From Flavobacteriaceae bacterium (lineage in GTDB: Bacteria > Bacteroidota > Bacteroidia > Flavobacteriales > Flavobacteriaceae), in contig JAHEHF010000025.1 in assembly GCA_024644745.1 (NCBI GenBank), positions 1-38,508 on the forward strand: a DNA stretch of 38,508 nucleotides, given 5' to 3'. The position numbers and the translations under genes are program-made. Of this stretch, positions 1 through 8,226 are shown one piece after another; the first letter of the stretch is position 1; the number at the start of each line of letters is the position of its first letter. A model generated the notes under the pieces. It saw nothing but the letters and a program-made list of their open reading frames with translations. It was not told the origin of the DNA and made no database searches.

Positions 1-144
1 ATTCTGATGAGTGTTGATGGTCCGGATCACAATGTTTTAAAGATCAAGCCTCCGTTGGTATTCTCACAGGACAATGCTATTACATTGCTTGACTGTTTGA
101 AATTGATTTTGAAAGAAGATTATATGAACCTCAAAAAAATATAA
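1..144 (+). CDS. Class III aminotransferase, C-terminal fragment (5' end outside window)
   Basis: The first 144 bases are open in frame 1 and encode 47 residues before a TAA stop. The segment DGPDHNVLKIKPPLVF, followed by an amphipathic terminal helix, is characteristic of the C-terminus of PLP-dependent class III aminotransferases (ornithine/GABA/alanine-glyoxylate aminotransferase-like). The catalytic lysine and PLP site would lie upstream of the window, so substrate cannot be assigned. The stop is only 2 bases before the next start, so the two genes are probably co-transcribed. The family call rests on this short tail only. Confidence 0.7.
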   Translation: MLMSVDGPDHNVLKIKPPLVFSQDNAITLLDCLKLILKEDYMNLKKI

Positions 145-146
145 AA

Positions 147-578
147 ATGAAAAAAACCATCTTACTGCTCAGTATCGTCTTATTTTCCTCGTTCCTTCCG
201 AAACCATCTGCCTCGGATGATGAAAAAGCGATAAGGAACGTACTGGAAGATCAACGACTGGCCTGGAATGCCTTCGATTTGGAAGGCTTCATGAAGGGTT
301 ACTGGAAATCTGATGATTTGAAATTTTATGGAAGCAACGGCGTCACTTACGGTTGGGACAATACACTGGCCAGGTATCGCAAAGCCTATCCTTCAAAGGA
401 CCATACAGGAATTTTAAAATTTGTCATTAATGATATTTCCAGCATTGAAAAAGGCTCTTATTACGTCATGGGGGAATATCATTTGCAAAGGAATGCTGGA
501 GATGCCAATGGTATTTTCATGATCATATTCAAAAAAATCAATGGTCAGTGGAAGATCATTGCCGATACTTCCTGTTAG
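147..578 (+). CDS. Secreted NTF2-like / DUF4440-type protein
   Basis: The 143-residue product starts with a typical Sec signal peptide (MKK, a hydrophobic core, then PSAS near residue 23). The remainder fits the NTF2/SnoaL fold: an early helix DEKAIRNVLEDQRLAWNAFD, a conserved-looking FYGSNG...YGWDN segment, and the terminal strands IFKKINGQWKIIADTS. DUF4440/SnoaL_3 proteins are small cone-shaped domains that bind small molecules or act as steroid-isomerase-like enzymes. No function can be fixed here. The gene follows the aminotransferase by 2 bases and precedes a GNAT gene on the same strand. It is probably periplasmic. Confidence 0.75.
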   Translation: MKKTILLLSIVLFSSFLPKPSASDDEKAIRNVLEDQRLAWNAFDLEGFMKGYWKSDDLKFYGSNGVTYGWDNTLARYRKAYPSKDHTGILKFVINDISSIEKGSYYVMGEYHLQRNAGDANGIFMIIFKKINGQWKIIADTSC

Positions 579-626
579 GTCAGATTCAAGAGCATAAAAA
601 AACAGATACTTTTTAAAAAACCATCT

Positions 627-1094
627 ATGTATTTTCTCAGAATAGCTGTACTTGAAGATCTTCCACAGCTGCAGGAAATGGAACAGGGCCTGATCAAAGT
701 GGAGCGAACCATGGACCCGACCATCAAGGAAGGAAAGATCTCTTATTATGACATTGCGGCATTGATTGGGGCGCATGACGCCGAAGTATACGTCATTGAA
801 TATGAAAAAAAGATCGTCGCTTCGGGATATGCCCGGATCAAAGATGACAGGCATTATTTAAAACACGAAAAACAGGGATATCTGGGTTTTATGTTCGTCA
901 AGGAATCGCATCGGGGCAAGGGCCTCAACCAATTGATCATTGATTCCCTCGTCAAGTGGTGCGAATCACAGGGGGTTTATGAGATTAGGCTTGATGTTTA
1001 CGAAACAAATCCAAGGGCCATCAGAGCCTATGAAAAAACGGGCTTTAAAAAACACATGATTACCATGAGATACAATAGTCAAGACAAACAATAA
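627..1094 (+). CDS. GNAT family N-acetyltransferase
   Basis: This 155-residue protein has the GNAT core. Strand beta4 (GFMFVKESHRG) runs into the acetyl-CoA pyrophosphate-binding loop RGKGLN near residues 96-101. The C-terminal motif follows (LDVYETNPRAIRAYEKTGFKKH, near residues 124-146), in which Asn and Tyr are typical GNAT positions. The substrate is unknown. The gene is convergent with the Xaa-Pro aminopeptidase, with only 5 bases between the stops and no obvious hairpin terminator. Confidence 0.85.
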   Translation: MYFLRIAVLEDLPQLQEMEQGLIKVERTMDPTIKEGKISYYDIAALIGAHDAEVYVIEYEKKIVASGYARIKDDRHYLKHEKQGYLGFMFVKESHRGKGLNQLIIDSLVKWCESQGVYEIRLDVYETNPRAIRAYEKTGFKKHMITMRYNSQDKQ

Positions 1095-1099
1095 AAGAC

Positions 1100-2392
1100 T
1101 CAACCCTGCATTAATTTTTCAATTTCTTCAATTTCAATGGGCATGGCCGCCGTCAGGTTGATGTTCCCTTTGGCGGTCAACAAATAGTCGTTTTCAAGCC
1201 TGCACCCGATTCCTTCTTCCGGAATATAGATCCCAGGTTCGCAGGTAAGAACCATTCCAGCTTCAAAGGGTCTCGAATACAAACCCACATCGTGCACATC
1301 CAAACCAATGTGATGGGCGGTGCCGTGCATAAAATACTTTTTATACAATGGCTTTTCAGGGTCCTGCTTGGCAATGTCTTCTTTGGACAACAGACCCAGT
1401 AAAACCAATTGGTCTTCTATCAGTTTGGCCATTTCTTCCTCATAAACTACTGAAAGCGTACCTGGTTTCAATAACTTTGACCCTTCTTTTAAGCAATTGA
1501 GAACGGCTGTGTATACTTCCTTCTGCCTCTTGGTGAATTTTCCGTTGACCGGAAAACACCTGGTAGTATCGGAGTTGTAATTGGCGTAACAGACCCCGAA
1601 ATCCATCAGGATCATTTCTCCATCTTTACAAATTCCATCATTGCTGTTGTAATGCAAGGCACAGGCATTTACCCCCGAGGCCACAATGGGCCTGAAGGCA
1701 TGTCTTGTTGCTCCGTTTTTAATAAAAATATAACTGAGTTCCGCTTCAAGTTCATATTCCTTCATTCCAGGTCTTACGTTTTGCAAGACCTTGAGGAATC
1801 CATCGAGACTTATGTCCGCAGCTTTTTGGATCAGTTTCACCTCTTCCCTGTCTTTTATCTGCCTCAGTGACCTTGTGATCTTCGCTGCTCTGTGATATGT
1901 GTGAAGGGGATATTTTTCTTTGCACCACCCGATCATTCTATCCTGTCGTGTTTGCTGGTCCATGGTCAGGCGCTTGATGTGTTCGTTGTGACCCAGATAA
2001 AATGAATCTGCCTCAAAGGCCATATACTGCAAAAGCTTTTCAAAATCATCGATCCATTCAACTCTTTTTATTCCCGAAACTTCTCCTGCGGTCCTTTTGT
2101 CGAGTTTTTGCCCTTCCCAGATCCGGATCTGCTCATCGGCCCTTTTGATAAAAAGTATCTCTTTATTTTCCTCTTTGTATGCGTCAGGATACAGCACAAG
2201 AATCGTCTCCTCCTGATCAATGCCGGACAAATAAAAAAGGTCATTGTTTTGAGCAAATCCCATTCCGTCGTCGGCATTGGTATGCTGTATATCATTCGAG
2301 CAAAGAATGGCAATGGAATTGCTTTCCATGGCAGCCGAAAAATGCTTCCTGTTTTTCTGAAACAACAAATTGGGGATGGCCGGATATCTCAT
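1100..2392 (-). CDS. pepP: Xaa-Pro aminopeptidase (M24B, aminopeptidase P)
   Basis: The 430-residue protein has an aminopeptidase P N-terminal domain (about residues 1-140) and a pita-bread M24 catalytic domain. All five metal ligands of the family are visible: Asp in MDFGVCYANYNSDTT (two Asp), His in HGTAHHIGLDVHDVG, Glu in CEPGIYI and Glu in GCRLENDYL. These bind the dinuclear Mn centre that removes N-terminal residues preceding proline. No signal peptide is visible, so it is likely cytoplasmic. It lies 18 bases after the D-hydroxyproline dehydrogenase gene on the same strand. As the last gene of the operon it could supply Pro/Hyp from imported peptides; that role is inferred from context. 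Confidence 0.9.
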   Translation of the reverse strand: MRYPAIPNLLFQKNRKHFSAAMESNSIAILCSNDIQHTNADDGMGFAQNNDLFYLSGIDQEETILVLYPDAYKEENKEILFIKRADEQIRIWEGQKLDKRTAGEVSGIKRVEWIDDFEKLLQYMAFEADSFYLGHNEHIKRLTMDQQTRQDRMIGWCKEKYPLHTYHRAAKITRSLRQIKDREEVKLIQKAADISLDGFLKVLQNVRPGMKEYELEAELSYIFIKNGATRHAFRPIVASGVNACALHYNSNDGICKDGEMILMDFGVCYANYNSDTTRCFPVNGKFTKRQKEVYTAVLNCLKEGSKLLKPGTLSVVYEEEMAKLIEDQLVLLGLLSKEDIAKQDPEKPLYKKYFMHGTAHHIGLDVHDVGLYSRPFEAGMVLTCEPGIYIPEEGIGCRLENDYLLTAKGNINLTAAMPIEIEEIEKLMQG

Positions 2393-2410
2393 GGCATCTT
2401 TTTTAAAACA

Positions 2411-3655
2411 TTAAAATTTTCTATCAGGATGAAAGGCGTCGGTATTCATAGACAACTTGCTTTCTGAAATGATTTCCGAAACCAATTTACCCGTACCGGT
2501 GGCCATGGACCAACCCATCATGGCATGCCCGGTGGCTATGGTCAGATTTTTACATTTGCCCGATCGTCCTATATAAGGCAATCCATCCGGTGAAAGAGGT
2601 CTCAGCCCTGAGGAAGCCAATTTTTTCTCTTCCTCATTGATGCTGACCCCGGGATAATACCGCGAAGCCGCATTGGCAATGGCCTCAATTCTTACCTGAT
2701 TCACCACCTCACTGATTCCGGCTATTTCCATGGTTCCGGCAAAACGTGTAAACCCGTTCATGGGTGTTACAGCAGCTTTGGCTTCAGCTAGGATAGCAGG
2801 ATAAGTGATCCCCGTGTCTCTGGGTACATTGATCCTGTATCCTTTACCTGCCTGAAGCAGAAGGCGAATCCCCATTTTCCTGGCAACCATGGCCGTCCAT
2901 GAACCTGCCGAGAGGATATATTCGTCTCCCCGGTACATTTTTTTATCGGTCCTGACCCCGGTAATCATCATCTCTTTGCTTTCAATATCGATCACTTTTT
3001 CATTGCTGTGGATCTCAACACCTTTGCTCAATAAATGTGACTTCATGTTTGACATGAACTCATGAGGTGTAGTATGCGAATCGCATTTGTATAAAGTACC
3101 ACCCAGAACATCGAGTTTTACATGGGGCTCAAGGCCTTGTAATTCTTTCTGATTCATTACCAGGGCCTCCAGACCTGCCTCTTTGGCCAGGGCGGCCAGT
3201 TTCATCTCTTCTTCAAGCATCTTTTCGGTCTGGCACAGCATCAACAGTCCTTTCTTTTCAAAATGAAAATCAAATCCTTTTTCCTTTTGAATTTCCTCAT
3301 ACAGCTCATGACTCATGACAGAAATATCCCTGATGACGGGAATGGCCTTTTTGACATGGGCAGCATTACAGGATTTATTAAAGGCCCAGGCCCATTTTAA
3401 AAAGTCCTTATCGGCTCTCGGTTTCACATAAAAAGGGCTCGCAGGGTCAAACATCCATTGAATTCCCTTTTTCACCACGCCCGGAGCTGAAAGCGGAATG
3501 ATATGGCTCGGAGAGATATAGCCCGCATTCACATAGGAGGCGCCTCCATCCATGTTTGATTGATCGATAACGGTTACCCGATGCCCTTCCTTTTGAAGAT
3601 AAAAGGCACTGCAAAGTCCTATGATACCTCCTCCAATAATGATACAGTTTTTCAT
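2411..3655 (-). CDS. FAD-dependent D-hydroxyproline dehydrogenase-like oxidoreductase (DAO/DadA family)
   Basis: The product begins with the dinucleotide-binding motif IIIGGGIIGLCSAFYL and VTVID. It ends with the DAO-family signature GLRPLSPDGLPYIGRSG...NLTIATGHAMMGWSMATGTG that closes over FAD. Length (414 aa from the ATG at 3655) is normal for DadA-like dehydrogenases. An upstream GTG at 3676 would overlap the epimerase stop as GTGA and is an alternative, translationally coupled start. In hydroxyproline clusters this family oxidises cis-4-hydroxy-D-proline to pyrroline-4-hydroxy-2-carboxylate and passes electrons to the respiratory chain. The specific substrate is inferred from the adjacent epimerase and deaminase. 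D-proline or other D-amino acids remain possible. Confidence 0.82.
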   Translation of the reverse strand: MKNCIIIGGGIIGLCSAFYLQKEGHRVTVIDQSNMDGGASYVNAGYISPSHIIPLSAPGVVKKGIQWMFDPASPFYVKPRADKDFLKWAWAFNKSCNAAHVKKAIPVIRDISVMSHELYEEIQKEKGFDFHFEKKGLLMLCQTEKMLEEEMKLAALAKEAGLEALVMNQKELQGLEPHVKLDVLGGTLYKCDSHTTPHEFMSNMKSHLLSKGVEIHSNEKVIDIESKEMMITGVRTDKKMYRGDEYILSAGSWTAMVARKMGIRLLLQAGKGYRINVPRDTGITYPAILAEAKAAVTPMNGFTRFAGTMEIAGISEVVNQVRIEAIANAASRYYPGVSINEEEKKLASSGLRPLSPDGLPYIGRSGKCKNLTIATGHAMMGWSMATGTGKLVSEIISESKLSMNTDAFHPDRKF

Positions 3656-3672
3656 TTTCCCAATATTTATTG

Positions 3673-4683
3673 TCACAATACTTGAAATCCATGTGCATAC
3701 GGATCATCCTGATCATCTATGATGATGGTATTGTATCCATAGACCTTGGCCCAGCCTTCTATGCTGGGCACAATGGCACTGACTCCTTTTATGCTCGTCT
3801 CCTCCTCTATCCTGCCGGTAAATTTGGATCCTATAAAACTTTCATGAACAAATGCTTCTCCTTTTCTGAGTTTTCCTTTGGCGTGAAGCTGCGCCATTCT
3901 TGCTGAAGTACCAGTTCCACAAGGAGATCTGTCAATCGCCTTGTCGCCGTAAAAAACAGCATTTCTGCCTGAAGACATATGATCAAGAGGTTCTCCCGTC
4001 CAGAGCATATGGCTGGCACCCCTGATCGATTTTTGCTCAGGGTGAATAAAATAATCCGGATATTTTTCATTGATCCTGTTGCGAACAACCTGGGAATATT
4101 GAATGATCTTTGCCGCGGTAAAATCCTGAATGCCGGAAAAATTGCGCTGGGGATCAACTATCGCATAAAAATTCCCTCCGTAGGCCACATCAAAAGTGAG
4201 TTCTCCCAGATCAGGACATTCAACAGTCAGTCCTTCAGCAGCAAGATAGCTCTTTACATTGGTCAGCCTTACCCATTCAACCTTTCCATTGTTCTCGCTG
4301 TATTGAATGTGAACGAGCCCAGCAGGGGTTTCCATTTTTATTCTCCCTTTTTCGCGAGGTTTTATAAGCCCTTCCTGGATGCCGATGGTAATGGTTCCGA
4401 TGGTCCCGTGACCGCACATTGGCAAACATCCCGAGGTTTCGACGAACAAAATGGCCAGATCATTTTCAGGATCATGGGGAGGATAAATCATGCTTCCGCT
4501 CATCATATCATGGCCCCGGGGCTCAAACATCAAACCCTTTCTGATCCAATCATATTTTTTCATGAAATAGAGCCTTTTTTCGTTCATGTCCTTGCCTTTC
4601 AGCTCGGGGACTCCCGTTGAAATCAACCTCACGGGGTTACCGCAGGTGTGCGCATCTATACATTTATAAATACTTCTTGCCAT
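3673..4683 (-). CDS. 4-Hydroxyproline 2-epimerase (proline racemase family)
   Basis: The 336-residue protein carries both catalytic cysteines of the racemase/epimerase branch: Cys90 in PMCGHGTIGT and Cys255 in DRSPCGTGTSA. The trans-3-hydroxyproline dehydratase branch has Thr at the second position, so epimerisation is favoured. I chose the ATG at 4683 (MARSIYKCIDAHTCGNP) because it matches the family N-terminus. The in-frame ATG at 4764 would add 27 residues that merely overlap the upstream gene. The start overlaps the DUF885 stop by 20 bases. It should convert trans-4-hydroxy-L-proline to cis-4-hydroxy-D-proline. Proline racemase cannot be excluded by sequence alone, but the neighbours favour hydroxyproline. 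Confidence 0.88.
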   Translation of the reverse strand: MARSIYKCIDAHTCGNPVRLISTGVPELKGKDMNEKRLYFMKKYDWIRKGLMFEPRGHDMMSGSMIYPPHDPENDLAILFVETSGCLPMCGHGTIGTITIGIQEGLIKPREKGRIKMETPAGLVHIQYSENNGKVEWVRLTNVKSYLAAEGLTVECPDLGELTFDVAYGGNFYAIVDPQRNFSGIQDFTAAKIIQYSQVVRNRINEKYPDYFIHPEQKSIRGASHMLWTGEPLDHMSSGRNAVFYGDKAIDRSPCGTGTSARMAQLHAKGKLRKGEAFVHESFIGSKFTGRIEEETSIKGVSAIVPSIEGWAKVYGYNTIIIDDQDDPYAHGFQVL

Positions 4684-6418
4684 TGCTTTTTTGCTCAATA
4701 TATTGATTGATCCTTCTTTCCAGAATAGGAAGCGTAACGGTTCCCTGCTTGAGGACAACTTCATGAAACTCCCTTATATCGAATTTTGTCCCTAAAGCTT
4801 CTTCTGCCCTTGATCTTAATTCCCTGATCTTCAACTCTCCTATTTTATAAGCCAGGGCCTGTCCTGGCCATGAAATATACCTGTCAGTTTCAGTAGCGAT
4901 CTCATGCAGGGAAAGCGCGGTGTTTTCAGACATAAAGGCAAGCACTTCTTCGCGGGTCCATCCCATGGCATGAATCCCGGTATCCACAACCAATCTGCAG
5001 GCTCTCCACATTTCATAGGTCAATTGTCCAAATCTTTCATAAGGGCTCGTGTACATTCCCATTTCAGCTGCCAGGAATTCAGAATAAAGGCCCCAGCCTT
5101 CACCGTAAGCCGAAAGGTAAAGCTCTTTCCTGAAGGCAGGAATACTGTCGCCCAGTTCGTTGTTAAGACTAATTTGCAAATGGTGTCCGGGTACTGCCTC
5201 GTGCACGGTCAAAGCTGGCAACGTATAGAGGGTTCTACTTCTCAGGTCGTAGGTATTCACCCAGTAATAACCGGGCTCTGAGCTGTTTTTTTCTGTCCCT
5301 ACATACCTGCCTCCTGTATATTTCGGCGCAATGGCTGCAGGAACGGGTGCCACCCCATAAGGTTTTCTGGGCAGGGTGATAAAAAAACGGGGCAGTTGGG
5401 CATCCGCTCTTTTGGCCATATCCCTTGCAATCATCATCAACTCTTCAGGTGTTTTCGCATAGAACTGATCATCTGTCCTCAAAAACCGAAGAAAATCTGC
5501 AAAACTTCCCTCAAAATTGAGATCACTGATGACCTCCTGCATCTCAGCCCTGATCCTTTCAACCTCCCTCATCCCTATTTCATGGATATCAGCCGCTGTA
5601 TACTGTTCACTTGTCGTATAATAATTGATCCTGTTCTGATAATATTCCCGACCCCCAGGTGTTTCAGAAACACCAATGGTGGTCCTTGTGTTGGGATAAT
5701 AAATCTCCTCAAAAAATTCCTTGATCCTTTTGAACTGAGGAACAACATTGTTCTCTATGCTTTTCTTCGCTTGGGCCAGTACCGAATCTTTCTGGCTTTC
5801 ATTCAGATCTGAAGGCAGCTTCTTAAAAGGTGCATAAAAATATGAATCTTCAAAATGATCAGTGATGTGAGTATCATAACTGCTCTCATATCCTTCAAAA
5901 ATTATTCTGGGTTGAGAAACACCTTTCTCCAGGCCTTCTTTTAAAAGGGCAAAGTGCTCATCAACAAACCTGGGAATGTCATTCAATTTATTGAGGTAGG
6001 TCCTGGTTTGATCATAATTGTCAAGAGGCTTGACCAAATAAACGAGATTACTGTGAAAGCCGGCATCCGACAAGATGGGATTGAGGTACATTTGAAAAGT
6101 ATCGTAATCAATCCTGCTCTGCAGTACAAAACGCAAAAGTTCATAGGATATCAGCTCAGACTCCTTCAGATTTTCCTGCTCCAACTGATCCAGCCGGCCG
6201 AGTTGTTCCTCAGCAAATGCCGCCTCAGCTGCATAGTATTCTCCTGAAAAGCGACCCAAAGGGAATTCATCCTTGTCAAAACCCTGATGGTCCTCTACCG
6301 CTTGAACAATGCCTGCCAGTTCCTGAGACGCTCTATTTTTGTCTTCACCACAACTGATACATACCAGCATAAATAACAAACCCACTAATCTTCCCATCAT
6401 GGCAATTTTAAATCCCAT
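4664..6418 (-). CDS. DUF885 family metallopeptidase-like lipoprotein
   Basis: The 584-residue product has the DUF885 hallmark HEAVPGHHLQ, a zinc-binding-like HExxxGHH motif near residue 400, followed by the conserved segments YGEGWGLYSEFLAAEMG and RLVVDTGIHAMGW. The N-terminus has a short hydrophobic stretch ending VCISCGED, a relaxed Bacteroidota lipobox, so it is probably a periplasmic or surface lipoprotein. The start at 6418 overlaps the dehydrogenase stop by 11 bases. In-frame ATGs at 6400 and 6397 would still leave the signal and are equally possible. DUF885 proteins are predicted peptidases of poorly known specificity. Its place inside a hydroxyproline operon suggests it cleaves Hyp/Pro peptides, but this is inference. 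Confidence 0.82.
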   Translation of the reverse strand: MGFKIAMMGRLVGLLFMLVCISCGEDKNRASQELAGIVQAVEDHQGFDKDEFPLGRFSGEYYAAEAAFAEEQLGRLDQLEQENLKESELISYELLRFVLQSRIDYDTFQMYLNPILSDAGFHSNLVYLVKPLDNYDQTRTYLNKLNDIPRFVDEHFALLKEGLEKGVSQPRIIFEGYESSYDTHITDHFEDSYFYAPFKKLPSDLNESQKDSVLAQAKKSIENNVVPQFKRIKEFFEEIYYPNTRTTIGVSETPGGREYYQNRINYYTTSEQYTAADIHEIGMREVERIRAEMQEVISDLNFEGSFADFLRFLRTDDQFYAKTPEELMMIARDMAKRADAQLPRFFITLPRKPYGVAPVPAAIAPKYTGGRYVGTEKNSSEPGYYWVNTYDLRSRTLYTLPALTVHEAVPGHHLQISLNNELGDSIPAFRKELYLSAYGEGWGLYSEFLAAEMGMYTSPYERFGQLTYEMWRACRLVVDTGIHAMGWTREEVLAFMSENTALSLHEIATETDRYISWPGQALAYKIGELKIRELRSRAEEALGTKFDIREFHEVVLKQGTVTLPILERRINQYIEQKSNGKKYL

Positions 6419-7991
6419 CTTTTGTCAACACATTGTTAACCAGTCTTGTAATACCTAAAGGGTTCTCGTTTTTTAGAGCATCAGGGAGCAACTGATTTGG
6501 CCAGTCCTGGTAGCTGAATGGTCTGATCCATCTTTTGATCGAGTGAATCCCAACCGCTGTAAACCTGCTGTCGGTCGAAGCGGGATAAGGACCCCCATGC
6601 ACCATAGAAGGACACACTTCAACTCCCGTTGGCACTCCATTATAAATAATACGACCCACCCTGTTCTTCAGGGCGTCGATGACACCTCCATAACCCGATA
6701 ATTCATGATCTTCAGCGATCAAAGTACCGGTCAATTGCCCTTCAAGACTTTGAACTATGGCCTCAAGCTGGGCTTTATCATCGCATTGCACTACCATGGT
6801 AAAGGGACCAAATACTTCCTGATGTAAGGTGGTATTCTGTAAAAAAGTCAGTCCTTCTACCCTGGTCACGGCCTGCCTCGCATAATTGACCTGCAATTCA
6901 TTGGTGTATTGAGAAACCATTTCAATTCCTTCCTGCGACAAGGCTTTACTTTTATTGGCCTCATATGCCCCGATAATATTCGGGTGAAGCATGCAGCCCG
7001 GTTCGATTTCAACAATGGCCTCGGCCAGTTTTTCAATAAAATGATCCAGCGATTTGCCTTTGATCCCGAGCAACAATCCCGGGTTGGTACAAAACTGCCC
7101 TACCCCTAAAGTTACAGAAGACGCATAGGTCGCAGCCAATGACCCGCCTCTTTTTTTCAACGCTTCCGGCAGGAATACCACCGGGTTCACGCTTCCCATT
7201 TCAGCAAACACCGGAATAGGCTCCTTTCTTTTGGCTGCCAGGTCATACAGTGCCCTTCCTCCCGCGATACTACCGGTAAAACCAACGGCCTTAATACCCG
7301 GATGCTGCACAAGCCTTACGCCTACCTCAATGCCACTGCTGTTCAGGTTTGAGAAAACACCATTGGGCATTCCGGTCCTTTCAGCTGCCCTGATGATTGC
7401 TGACGCGATCAATTCACCGGTTCCGGCATGCATCGGATGCGATTTTACAACAACGGGGCATCCAGCTGCAAGGGCAGCCGCTGTGTCTCCCCCGGCCGTA
7501 GAATAGGCAAGTGGAAAATTACTGGCACCAAATACAACCACAGGACCCAAAGGGATCATCATCTTTCGAATATCAGGTTTTGGGATGGGTTCCCTTTTAG
7601 GCTGAGCCGTATCAATACTGACCTCCACCCAATCCCCTTCTTTCACCAGATCCGCAAAACTTCTTAACTGAAATAGGGTACGCCCCCTCTCTCCCATTGC
7701 CCTTCCCGGAGCCAGTCCCGACTCTGAGCAATAGGTCTCGATCAGGATGTCTCCCAAAGCTTCTATCTCGTCCGCAATGGCATTTAAAAAAATGCTTTTG
7801 TCGGCTCCTGATGTGTTCCTGTATTCCTGAAAGGCCTCCCAGGCCAGTGCAACTGCTTCATCTATTTCCTTATCTGAGGCTTCGGAAAACAGGATCTTGT
7901 TTTCGCTGTTGGCAAGAGGATTAAAAGTTTTAAAAGTTTTGCCTGACGCTCCTCGTTTGTCTTTTCCGATATAGTTCTTTCCTGTGATCAT
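6408..7991 (-). CDS. Alpha-ketoglutarate semialdehyde dehydrogenase (aldehyde dehydrogenase family)
   Basis: At 527 residues this is a longer ALDH of the KGSADH type. Visible catalytic features are the NAD(P)-binding segment FGASNFP (Asn158), KSHPMHAGTG, the general base Glu264 in FAEMGSVNPVVFLP, and the nucleophile Cys301 in GVGQFCTNPG. The FAEMGSVNP and QFCTNPG wording is typical of KGSADH enzymes from hydroxyproline and sugar-acid pathways. It should oxidise 2,5-dioxopentanoate, the product of the neighbouring deaminase, to 2-oxoglutarate. It is translated in the same operon as the epimerase, overlapping the DUF885 gene. Cofactor preference cannot be read from the sequence. Confidence 0.9.
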   Translation of the reverse strand: MITGKNYIGKDKRGASGKTFKTFNPLANSENKILFSEASDKEIDEAVALAWEAFQEYRNTSGADKSIFLNAIADEIEALGDILIETYCSESGLAPGRAMGERGRTLFQLRSFADLVKEGDWVEVSIDTAQPKREPIPKPDIRKMMIPLGPVVVFGASNFPLAYSTAGGDTAAALAAGCPVVVKSHPMHAGTGELIASAIIRAAERTGMPNGVFSNLNSSGIEVGVRLVQHPGIKAVGFTGSIAGGRALYDLAAKRKEPIPVFAEMGSVNPVVFLPEALKKRGGSLAATYASSVTLGVGQFCTNPGLLLGIKGKSLDHFIEKLAEAIVEIEPGCMLHPNIIGAYEANKSKALSQEGIEMVSQYTNELQVNYARQAVTRVEGLTFLQNTTLHQEVFGPFTMVVQCDDKAQLEAIVQSLEGQLTGTLIAEDHELSGYGGVIDALKNRVGRIIYNGVPTGVEVCPSMVHGGPYPASTDSRFTAVGIHSIKRWIRPFSYQDWPNQLLPDALKNENPLGITRLVNNVLTKDGI

Positions 7992-8044
7992 TGCTAATTC
8001 CGTTTATTAGATGTAATGCCTGCTGTTGAAAACAGGGTATTTAT

Positions 8045-8224
8045 TCAAAAGTTTTTCTGACCTGACAGGTCTTTATTTGGGACCCTGGCAATGATGGTAT
8101 ATTCCTTCCGGCGTTCTATTCCATTCTTGCAAAGGGTACCTTCAAAGGTACGAATCATGGCAAATTCCGCATCAAAAGTCAGTGCCTTTTTACACGATAT
8201 CCAATCGGGTCTGATTCCACGCAA
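8045..8224 (-). CDS. Possible small ORF or gene remnant between two operon genes
   Basis: A 59-codon reading frame (TTG start at 8224; an ATG at 8158 would leave 37 codons) fills most of the 235-base gap between the deaminase and the dehydrogenase. It runs in the operon direction and starts within a few bases of the upstream stop. The peptide is balanced and not low-complexity, with segments ALTFDAEFAMIRTFEG and EYTIIARVP. I recognise no family and see no cysteine pattern of a 2Fe-2S subunit. It may be a small gene, a decayed remnant, or chance. The opposite-strand frame here is less plausible. Confidence 0.2.
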   Translation of the reverse strand: MRGIRPDWISCKKALTFDAEFAMIRTFEGTLCKNGIERRKEYTIIARVPNKDLSGQKNF

Positions 8225-8226
8225 TT

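Noticed and set aside
4684-4764. N-terminal extension of the hydroxyproline epimerase
   Set aside because: The 27 extra residues are a different-frame reading of the DUF885 gene end, and family members begin at the MARSIYKCIDAHTCGNP position.
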